Shown: piece by piece, positions 26,301 through 32,417 of the stretch
Position numbering within the stretch: the first letter of the stretch is position 1
Layout of the letters: each line of letters opens with the position of its first letter
Origin: Bacillus sp. X1(2014)
GTDB lineage: Bacteria; Bacillota; Bacilli; Bacillales_B; DSM-18226
NCBI RefSeq assembly: GCF_007678255.1
Contig: NZ_VEED01000009.1
Coordinates: 124,001 to 188,000, forward strand
Direction: 5' to 3'
DNA: 64,000 nucleotides
Translations under genes and position numbers: made by a program
Notes under the pieces: model-generated
The model's database searches: none
Seen by the model: only the letters and a program-made list of their open reading frames with translations
Told to the model about the DNA's origin: nothing

Positions 26301-28935
26301 TTGAAAAATGAACATTATCGCTGCATTCCAGTAGTTGCTTGAAATATTGTTCATCATATAACTTCATCGCTAGTTGATAGGCTTTTTCTTCAAGTGTTTG
26401 TGAAAAACCTTTTTGTAAAACCTCCAAACATTTAGCAAATGCTTCTTGATAATTTCCAATTCCTTCGTAGAACCGCAACGCTTCTTCGTACATTTGATGG
26501 TCGAGATAGAACGTAATGGCCTCTTTTACCTTGCCTTCCTTTTGTAAGGCTCGCCCCAACCGTTTGTAGGATCTTTTCGTTAATTGGATGTTTGGATTCA
26601 TTTTATAAAAATTTACAATATCACCATACAGTTCATTTTCAGAACAGACTGTAATATATTGATCATTGTCTCCAGCATCTTTAAGAGGGAATGTTTTCTT
26701 CCGCACTTCATTTAATATCGTTCTACGCGATTTTGGTTTTTCACTGAATAACTCCTGTACCACAGGTAAGAGTTGCTCATTTTCCTTCTTCACTTTTTCT
26801 TCAATCTTATAATATTGATTAAAATGGACATAAGGCATGTATTTTTTAATTAATGCCGGATCATTTACTTCGATACATACTTTTACCAGTTCATAGGCAA
26901 TTGATTTACGGTCAATACTTTCTTCATCAAATAATATTTCTAGTAAATTACGCAAAGATTCCAACATACCAATCTTATAAAAAATATCAACCGCATCTTC
27001 TAAATAATCATACTCTTTCTTTTCCCGGTACATGTACAGTAATTGCTGTGCTTCCTGGGCAAGCAATGTTTTTTGTTCATCGCCAAGTGAAACTAAAATA
27101 TCCTGATTAAACTGTTTCATCGCCTCATCAATATCTTGAAATTGTTGTCCATAATCCTCTTCAATAAGTGATAAATTCGTCTTTTTGTTAAACTCTAGTA
27201 ATTCAGCGTGATCTTGTATTTGGATCATGATATTATCACATGCTCGGGTAATCGCTACATACCACTTCCGCATTTCGATGGGAGAAATGTTCTGAGAGAC
27301 TCGATATAGTTCTAGGAAATCAATAATAATTAAGTTGGTAAATTCCAGTCCTTTAATTTGTTCTTCATTATAATACTCGATGCCTATAAATTTCTTTCGG
27401 CCATCTTCATGTAAAAAGTGATGATAATACTTTTCATAGGTTTGTCCAAAAGCCAAAATCCCAATGTTCAAATTCTCTTCTGGAATAAAGCGAGATGTCA
27501 GCTGGTTTATGAGCTCATCTGTATCATCTGAAAGAAGGAATTTTACTTTATTCAAATTAATATTGGTTTTGGTCACCTGTTTTGTATTGTAATCTTCTTC
27601 CTGTACATTTTTAAATTTCTCCGCTAATTGATAAATATTAGCAGCATTACGATAACTATGAGGTAAATATATTTTCTTTTCAAAGTGTTGTAATCGATTT
27701 TCAAAATTCCTCTCTGTACTACCTTCATATGATATTCGTTGATTGGCATCAAAAGTGGCAATCAACTTAGTTTCTCTTGATTTACCAATTAAATTTACTA
27801 GGAACGTATATTCAAATTGGCCCAAATCTTGCATTTCATCTATTAAAATATAGGAGTAATCCATGTATGTTTTATCTGCTTCGAGTTTTACAGCAATATC
27901 ATGCAATAAGTCGCTCCAATGCTTCTTTTTTAGTTTTTTGGCGTATTGTGAAAATTGCGTTGCTGCGACCTCAATAAATTCACTATCTTCATGGTTAAAG
28001 GCCAAAGAATCAGTAGATTTTAATTTTTCCAGTTTGGCCTTGATAATACTCGATACTGTTTTGTTTTTTGTTTCTTTTTGATCACCGACATTATTTGTCG
28101 GTAAAGTCATTAAAATTCGGCAAACATCCTTTTTAGACAAATAGGTATGGATTTTAGATTCTTTTTGTAATCTCGCCCATGAATTTTCTAAAAAACTTTG
28201 ACAATCAATAAACCGCAAATATTGCTCAGCATTAATATTGACTTGAGGAGCGATAAAATTCCGAATTAAGTCTTCATAGGTTGTGATAAAGGAAGTATTG
28301 TTTACTTTTTCCATATCGGCTTTTAAAAAATAATTAAATCGTTCTTTTAATGTTTCTGAAAAGGTAACATATAAAAAGGATTGCTCTCTTTCTAATGCTG
28401 AATGGGCAATACGATTCAGCATTAACGTTTTCCCTGCACCAGCCGCTCCTGTTATCGCAACATTTATCATGTCTTCATAAAAAGAACTTAGTGCCTCATT
28501 TTGCTTTGAATCAAGGACAAATTGTAATTCAAGTTGATTGGATTGAACGAGTTCTTCTAATTTCTTTTCAAATTCGTTTTCTGATATGGTAAAGAAAATA
28601 AATTGATTTCCTTCAATAACATCCAATGTCTCCTGCTGATGAAATTCCTCGTCAATAGTATCTTTCGTTTCAACGGAATGATCATTCGTTAAAAAGTCCC
28701 AAAACACGATACTTTCCAAATCCATTGGACGATCAAATACAATGAGTTTATGGTACAATAATTTTTTTGCATAAACACCATCTTCAATTTGTTCTAGAAA
28801 CGATGTCCCCTCCAATAACCAATCATGAAAAGTATGGTGAAATAAAATCAACTGATCCTTCAAGTAATGATCACGCTTTATTTTCTTTATCATGTTTTTG
28901 TGTATATAAATTTTATCTACTTGTAACTTATCCAT
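23362..28935 (-). CDS. giant SF1 (UvrD-like) helicase with long helical-repeat C-terminus
   Basis: A 1857-residue protein. Residues about 140-600 are a superfamily 1 helicase with all core motifs: Walker A GAAGAGKT (163-170), Walker B ILIDEMQDLGQ, motif III ATFDANQRISY, motif IV PHSYRNAANI, motif V QIKGLEFTNLIIIDF and motif VI WYVAITRA. Residues 1-140 are an unrecognised acidic domain. Residues about 620-1400 are a solenoid of helical hairpins resembling TPR repeats (LYDEQYFKQLLE, YEEALRFYEGIGNYQEAF, YEELANLYNDLEDDESAYTA). Then come coiled coil (1440-1560), a Glu/Lys-rich linker and a 75-residue helical tail (LLDQNVQALAEVCGIDEEF). A GGGTGG site fixes the ATG. It stands alone between terminators inside the Dpd island. 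I cannot match this architecture to a named defence system. Confidence 0.82.
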   Translation of the reverse strand: MDKLQVDKIYIHKNMIKKIKRDHYLKDQLILFHHTFHDWLLEGTSFLEQIEDGVYAKKLLYHKLIVFDRPMDLESIVFWDFLTNDHSVETKDTIDEEFHQQETLDVIEGNQFIFFTISENEFEKKLEELVQSNQLELQFVLDSKQNEALSSFYEDMINVAITGAAGAGKTLMLNRIAHSALEREQSFLYVTFSETLKERFNYFLKADMEKVNNTSFITTYEDLIRNFIAPQVNINAEQYLRFIDCQSFLENSWARLQKESKIHTYLSKKDVCRILMTLPTNNVGDQKETKNKTVSSIIKAKLEKLKSTDSLAFNHEDSEFIEVAATQFSQYAKKLKKKHWSDLLHDIAVKLEADKTYMDYSYILIDEMQDLGQFEYTFLVNLIGKSRETKLIATFDANQRISYEGSTERNFENRLQHFEKKIYLPHSYRNAANIYQLAEKFKNVQEEDYNTKQVTKTNINLNKVKFLLSDDTDELINQLTSRFIPEENLNIGILAFGQTYEKYYHHFLHEDGRKKFIGIEYYNEEQIKGLEFTNLIIIDFLELYRVSQNISPIEMRKWYVAITRACDNIMIQIQDHAELLEFNKKTNLSLIEEDYGQQFQDIDEAMKQFNQDILVSLGDEQKTLLAQEAQQLLYMYREKKEYDYLEDAVDIFYKIGMLESLRNLLEILFDEESIDRKSIAYELVKVCIEVNDPALIKKYMPYVHFNQYYKIEEKVKKENEQLLPVVQELFSEKPKSRRTILNEVRKKTFPLKDAGDNDQYITVCSENELYGDIVNFYKMNPNIQLTKRSYKRLGRALQKEGKVKEAITFYLDHQMYEEALRFYEGIGNYQEAFAKCLEVLQKGFSQTLEEKAYQLAMKLYDEQYFKQLLECSDNVHFSKTIRVLYELYKMTKDESYLQRGIEKAYQQQDYMAIIRFYQKNHDIQYHKHYQKYLIEAFESMQRYEELANLYNDLEDDESAYTAFHQAYIVKPTESLTEELMMMTRYFIQKNVTVNVMELLQKHAQQTLTICEKHDPPLAVHLLMKLEKLEEAVKTATRFELFDEVIQIAEKYPTIRTNCSVDVAKAYEQVKSFKESAAVHKEANRFVMSAMMLLKANMPLNELLRPLLFPVVEKVRQQPALLDEILNEFILDTFTADFELQNIREEFRVKKARGWLNIWLEKLITTSEPEEVFHYQYLSQNKDHIQQVLNTLYQSKNYDELIQYYGKHEKVISTIDDLGIVIQSYQAINDTSVEHYDIHLKRITAISKLIQIEKEKDNQLLDRLSESVNYVVSSEYFAVAPQMKQLFKVLKPIESYLSSENIQLLIEIALVNQVVLIAKKEKSYPFVEFVDRLINDSEFKGSIKFLNKEAIEPTNKRYSELFRYLQFTIHTHLYSLAYALFVETRNKQMEVAKHENDLKEFTIQHQRMKDYHSAFNLIVDSIEKTMKENNIDELLELELEIEDGRKSTKTKRNEFEIIHKKEQYFNQIVQFIQEGKDLKPLLNDAKRERKRFTLSPDDVKKQRDKLNNSYQEAKRQFEREKELFNQKLTKIYDFVQMYPYFLMPNMEENKSQINHPITYMFLRDELVVKTSTGVSKLPIIFSLHSINRLELAKNNGETLKILEQLVPINNTLVVEKIEKEKSYEYLKDNTWEKIEEIEPILIQQRIEYELSVERLRKQQINLKTKTPKVDTKIEPENHSTSEPEIKEQKVIVQEQEVEKVGQQNELKEIAELKIVDELNVAGKKVEEEIKPVKIPIETNIKLSEVSPVLEKQKVTRDTYEEISNGIDQQNIKGPNVTLMFKLLDQNVQALAEVCGIDEEFVAFCIAKENEPAYATRKLIEKSDTHLIPMVAQATGISEHVLFQYKKYIKSKKQLVSES

Positions 28936-29082
28936 ATCGGTCCACCCTAGATAATAGTCTTATATTTAATTCCATTTACTTTATTTTACATTATATTTGA
29001 GATAGATTAATAACTTTTTATGAAAATAGTACTGAGAAATTTTTCTTACAGATTGTTCGAAAAAATGACTCTTACAGTGAAA

Positions 29083-29123
29083 AAGTGCTAGGTACTACCC
29101 AAATTTGGTGGTACCTAGCACTT
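29083..29123. repeat. long hairpin, possible dispersed element
   Basis: AAGTGCTAGGTACTACC pairs with GGTGGTACCTAGCACTT over 17 positions with one G-T pair and a seven-base loop. Similar hairpins ending in CTAGCACTTT occur in many Bacilli as I recall. The surrounding 28936-29377 contains no gene. On the minus strand TTTTT follows, so it might also act as a terminator. Confidence 0.6.
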
Positions 29124-29377
29124 ACTTAGTCATGTTTATGGGTTGAGTTTGTTTCTTTCGATGGGAAATACTCAGATTGAAAAAAGTATATTTTTGAGGA
29201 ATCACATTGGAGAGGTTTAATGATTTTTTGTTAATAAATTTCCCTGGAATGTTCTGAAATCATTTGATCATAGTATTCGAGGTCATGATTTGTTGCCATT
29301 ATCAACTTAATTTCTTTAACATCCTTGGAGACGGAATCCAGTTTTTTTCAATAGTGTCATAAAAAAAACAATAAACA

Positions 29378-29406
29378 GAGGACTACCCGCATGTAGAATA
29401 GTCCTC
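29378..29406 (-). terminator. intrinsic terminator of the zinc-ribbon gene
   Basis: GAGGACTA and TAGTCCTC pair perfectly around a 13-base loop. On the minus strand this is followed by TGTTTATTGTTTTTTTTA. Confidence 0.8.
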
Positions 29407-29430
29407 CTTTGTATTAATAGATGCGCTAGA

Positions 29431-29856
29431 CTACTTACAACCACATTTTGGGAAACCAAAATCATTATGAAGTGGTTTATCGCAAGAAGGACAAAGCATG
29501 ATTCCACCTGGGGCAGTATTAAAAGTCATGACCACACCTTCTGGATTTCCTTTAGGGGTTGTTCTTATCATTTTTGAACTCCCACTTCGAGGTAATGGTT
29601 CCCCAGAGACTTGTTTCTTACTTGAAACCTCTGCATAAATTTCTTCAAGTTTCCTTTTGTGTTGTATTGCTTCACACTCGTGACATTGATATTCCTTTTT
29701 GGGGAAAACCCTAAATGGTACCGAGTATGAATGTTCCTTTCTGCAATCGGTGCAAATAACTGTGTGCATTTTTTCCTTCGGTAAATGAAAACCACAATGG
29801 TAACAGAACTTTGCATCTTTCACTTCAATGAATTTATCACATTTTGGACAGTTCAA
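29431..29856 (-). CDS. multi-zinc-ribbon protein, TTG start
   Basis: A 141-residue protein with four Cys-x2-Cys type knuckles: CPKCDKF and CYHCGFH form the first ribbon, CTDC and CHEC the second, CPSC and CGC at the end a third. Between them is a basic region (KRKLEEIYAEVSSKKQVSG, MIRTTPKGNPEGV). The TTG is chosen because GGAGG lies seven bases before it; the upstream ATG 31 codons earlier has no site and adds text unlike the rest. The terminal ribbon resembles those of small DNA- or RNA-binding adaptors. No specific family is recognised. It stands alone with a terminator. Confidence 0.65.
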   Translation of the reverse strand: MNCPKCDKFIEVKDAKFCYHCGFHLPKEKMHTVICTDCRKEHSYSVPFRVFPKKEYQCHECEAIQHKRKLEEIYAEVSSKKQVSGEPLPRSGSSKMIRTTPKGNPEGVVMTFNTAPGGIMLCPSCDKPLHNDFGFPKCGCK

Positions 29857-30026
29857 TTCAATTCCTCCAAGGCAGATATTAGCTGAAGGAGTTCCAAGGA
29901 TGATTGAAGAGTGGTAGATTTTTTTCACTCGAAGATAATAGTATGTCACGAATAATAGTCGAAAATCACGCTAATGAAAAGGTGGATTAACTTTCAAGAA
30001 GATAATAATTTGATCATATAATTTCA

Positions 30027-30317
30027 TTATTGTGCAACTCCTTTTTTGTATAGGTTTAAGTATTCCTCATGAATATAAACCGTTATAATCGTAATATCCC
30101 AGGGGTTTGTCGTGTCGAGAATAAAGACTAAGTCATCACTAATAACTTTGGACTTTTTCGTCCCTTCATAAATCGAGTAGCTCGTTTCACGGCCGACTAG
30201 GGCTCTTTTACAAAACTTCATAACCTCAGAAATATTTTCAAACCATTTAATTCTTTCATTTAGCCGGTCTATCAAATGAGTCGTCGGATGGAATTTGGCT
30301 TTATAGCTTATGATCAT
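30027..30317 (-). CDS. hypothetical small protein, possibly DUF4258-like
   Basis: A 96-residue protein with a compact alpha/beta pattern: HPTTHLIDRLNERIKWFENI (His, Arg and Glu of an RNase-toxin-like helix), then VGRETSYSIYEGTKKSKVIS and DLVFILDTTNPWDITIITVY strands. This order recalls the DUF4258 or RelE-like small toxin folds, but the match is by shape only. No antitoxin gene is evident next to it. An AGGAG lies 11 bases upstream of the ATG. Its stop is followed by decayed sequence. Confidence 0.5.
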   Translation of the reverse strand: MIISYKAKFHPTTHLIDRLNERIKWFENISEVMKFCKRALVGRETSYSIYEGTKKSKVISDDLVFILDTTNPWDITIITVYIHEEYLNLYKKGVAQ

Positions 30318-30473
30318 TTACTTTACATCTCCTAATAACCTCCTCCAAAATAATCCTCTGAATATTCTCCTTCAGTGGTACAATTGTAACCCAAATTCCT
30401 CCCAAAAAATCGTTGATTCTCTCGACAAATAAACCTTTGTTTCGACTTTTAGCTAACTCTTTCATTCAAAAAA

Positions 30474-30507
30474 ACAAGCAGCACCTCCGAAAATGGTTGC
30501 GACTTGT
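30474..30507 (-). terminator. intrinsic terminator after the DUF2779 fragment
   Basis: ACAAGCAGCACC and GGTTGCGACTTGT form an imperfect stem. On the minus strand it is followed by TTTTTTTG. It begins about 20 bases past the fragment's stop codon. Confidence 0.6.
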
Positions 30508-30526
30508 TCTTGTTAAATCCATCCAA

Positions 30527-30874
30527 CTAACTTTTACTTATTTCAACTAGTTTTTCCCACAGACGTACCATAGCCAATGTGTCTAGCTTGCAATAGGCAA
30601 GTAAGTCCCTGCGTATTTTTTCAATTTCCGAAGCTGGCCGTAGGTGTAAGTTTTCATAGATATTCATTGCCATGGTACCATTTTGAATGGATAAATTTTG
30701 ATAGTTAAGTTCCTCATGGCCCGGAATCATTGCGGGTAGGACATATTTTATGGAGGAACTCCCTTTCATTTCATTCTTGTAAACCCATTTCTTTTCAAAG
30801 GGAATCATTAAATCTACAATATTATTATGTATGTTCATTAATTGATCTGCAAGATCTGGGAATATTCGGAATAA
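30527..30874 (-). pseudogene. C-terminal fragment of a DUF2779 family protein
   Basis: The reading FPDLADQLMNIHNNIVDLMI then KKWVYKNEMKGSSSIKYVLP, NLSIQNGTMAMNIYENLH and LLAYCKLDTLAMVRLWEKL is the last 110 residues of DUF2779 proteins, which have an RNase H-like/exonuclease C-terminal half and often a Cas4-like front. About 350 residues that should precede it are absent. The frame starts inside the neighbouring gene and has no ribosome site of its own. The kept aspartates (IVDL, KLDTLA) would be part of the nuclease site, but the domain is incomplete. Confidence 0.75.
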
Positions 30875-31481
30875 ACCCAGTCATATATTTCATAATCAAT
30901 ATAAGATTAAAATTAATCTTTACTAGGTTTTTGTAGATATCTCCTGTAACGGCTTTTATATGTTCTTCAAAAGGGACAATGAATGCTGACACATTATTAA
31001 TCCCTTTTTGATGTCTACTATAGACTCTATGATTACCATCAAGTATAACCTCACCACGGGGAGGAAGAAGGTCTGGTGCCATCTGCCCAATAATGATTGG
31101 CTCTGTGTTTTGGAAAGCTGAACTAAGAGCAGAAATATCAATCCCACTTGAATCTATATAATTAAGCAATGGTTTAATATTAATTTGTTTACTTTTTACC
31201 CTTTTCTTCCTTATCACTCTTTTGACCTTTTGTATATCCCAATTAATATCGTAAAAATCTCCATTTCTTAGGTTCATTTTAAATGTATAATCCCCAGGTT
31301 TAATTGGGCGCCCAATCGACGATGAATTAATAATATTTTCATAGTGTTCGATAGTTTCTATGATTGGGTAAGAATGAATTTGTTTTACTTCATATAATTC
31401 AAAAATAGATCTGTCCTTAATTAGATTTAAATACCCTTCTATTTGATATATTTCATCATTTACTTTCAACGCGCACACCAT
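30825..31481 (-). CDS. ParB-like GNHR-motif protein, probably altered at its C-terminus
   Basis: A 218-residue protein. The recognisable part is PPRGEVILDGNHRVYSRHQ followed by GINNVSAFIVPFEEHIKAV, which has the layout of ParB/sulfiredoxin-like domains (a strand, GNHR in place of GxxR, then a helix). The N-terminal part (VNDEIYQIEGYLNLIKDRS) and a lysine-rich middle (KRVIRKKRVKSKQIN) are unrecognised. The last 20 residues run into the DUF2779 fragment in another frame, so the natural C-terminus was probably lost at the junction near 30875. The ATG two codons into the longest frame has AGGG seven bases before it. Confidence 0.55.
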   Translation of the reverse strand: MVCALKVNDEIYQIEGYLNLIKDRSIFELYEVKQIHSYPIIETIEHYENIINSSSIGRPIKPGDYTFKMNLRNGDFYDINWDIQKVKRVIRKKRVKSKQINIKPLLNYIDSSGIDISALSSAFQNTEPIIIGQMAPDLLPPRGEVILDGNHRVYSRHQKGINNVSAFIVPFEEHIKAVTGDIYKNLVKINFNLILIMKYMTGFIPNIPRSCRSINEHT

Positions 31482-31616
31482 AAACACCCTTTTTCACATA
31501 TCAATAGAGCTACTTGTATATATGTGAAAAGGGGAAATTTTATGATAAAAAGGTAGTTTTATTTTTCTTTCAACCCTACTTTTCCTTATTTTTTGTTAAT
31601 TGGGAAATAAAAAAAG

Positions 31617-31639
31617 CCCCAAACTCGATAAGTTTGGGA
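31617..31639 (-). terminator. intrinsic terminator of the second precursor transporter gene
   Basis: On the minus strand TCCCAAACT-TATCG-AGTTTGGGG is followed by CTTTTTTTATTT. It lies just past the transporter stop codon. Confidence 0.85.
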
Positions 31640-31651
31640 CTTAATATAGGA

Positions 31652-32176
31652 TTAATTAGATACCGTATTCTTACCAAAGCTGTTGGTTTGGTGGATAATA
31701 ACAGTCGCAATTCCTTGAATAATAGTTTTCACAATGACTTGACCTAGGATGGCTGCTGGTACTGCTTCCCATGGTAGGAAGTTGGCTCCACGTGGGCTAA
31801 GTCCGATTACGACGAAAATCGCAGAGTCTAGTAGTCCACCGACGATTCCACTATAAAGGACGCGTAAGATCATTGGTAGATTTAATCTAGTATAAATTTC
31901 AGTATCGGTTGTTTCAGCGATGGCAAAAGAAATCGCAGAAGCCAGAACGATAATTAATGTGTCACCTAGAATGAATGAAACAAGTGCAGATAATAGTAGC
32001 GCTGTTGCGATAAACAAATAGGTCTTTTTTCTTCCGTATTTGTTTTGAACCAAGTCACGGAAGATAAAGGTTGCACCCATTAACAACGTACCCATTGGCA
32101 CAATAAAAATTCCAAGTTGTAATGGTGCGAATGCTGCCGTTACAACGTTTGCCGCGACGAGAGAAATTAAATACAA
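31652..32176 (-). CDS. queuosine precursor transporter (YhhQ/VUT family), copy 2
   Basis: A 174-residue membrane protein that matches copy 1 through its length (ANVVTAAFAPLQLGIFIVPM, TFIFRDLVQNKYGRKKTYLF, AIAETTDTEIYTRLNLP). It is directly preceded by its own preQ1 riboswitch and encodes no que enzyme, so it is a pure uptake gene. Its 5' end is odd. Copy 1 starts ATG-AGA-ATC-TTA-TTA; here the same place reads GTG-AGA-ATT-TAA-TTG, a stop in codon four. Only the TTG after the stop restarts the frame, and it lies far (about 24 bases) from the GAGGAG site. It may be poorly translated or inactive. Confidence 0.75.
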   Translation of the reverse strand: MYLISLVAANVVTAAFAPLQLGIFIVPMGTLLMGATFIFRDLVQNKYGRKKTYLFIATALLLSALVSFILGDTLIIVLASAISFAIAETTDTEIYTRLNLPMILRVLYSGIVGGLLDSAIFVVIGLSPRGANFLPWEAVPAAILGQVIVKTIIQGIATVIIHQTNSFGKNTVSN

Positions 32177-32250
32177 TTAAATTCTCACAAAAATTCACTC
32201 CTCTATGATTCTAAACAAATAGTCCATGGTTGAACGACTTGATTACAAAG

Positions 32251-32335
32251 AAAAAACAGCACCTCTAAGAGAAGAAGTACCGCTTCGTCTTAGTTTTTTT
32301 ACCGAGGGGTGCTAGAACCTCCACCGCAGGACGCG
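32251..32335 (-). promoter_or_regulatory. class I preQ1 riboswitch upstream of the second transporter gene
   Basis: Minus-strand GGAGGTTCTAGCACCCCTC followed by GGTAAAAAAACTAAG (32289-32322) matches the preQ1-I aptamer, with the same stem, C-rich loop and A-rich pseudoknot tail as the copy before queC. The expression platform CGGTACTTC with GAGGTGCTG, including G-U pairs, followed by TTTTTT, forms a terminator (32251-32285). Confidence 0.9.
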
Positions 32336-32417
32336 GATTTTTATTTATGTGATAAACCTAATCTACTATTTTTTCTTCGTTCTGTCGACAATTTTCGCAC
32401 TGCTCATTAATTCCAGT

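Noticed and set aside
30301..30465. 54-codon minus-strand reading starting MKELAKSRNKGLF and overlapping the next gene start
   Set aside because: No ribosome site and placed right after a terminator; probably a relic or chance frame.
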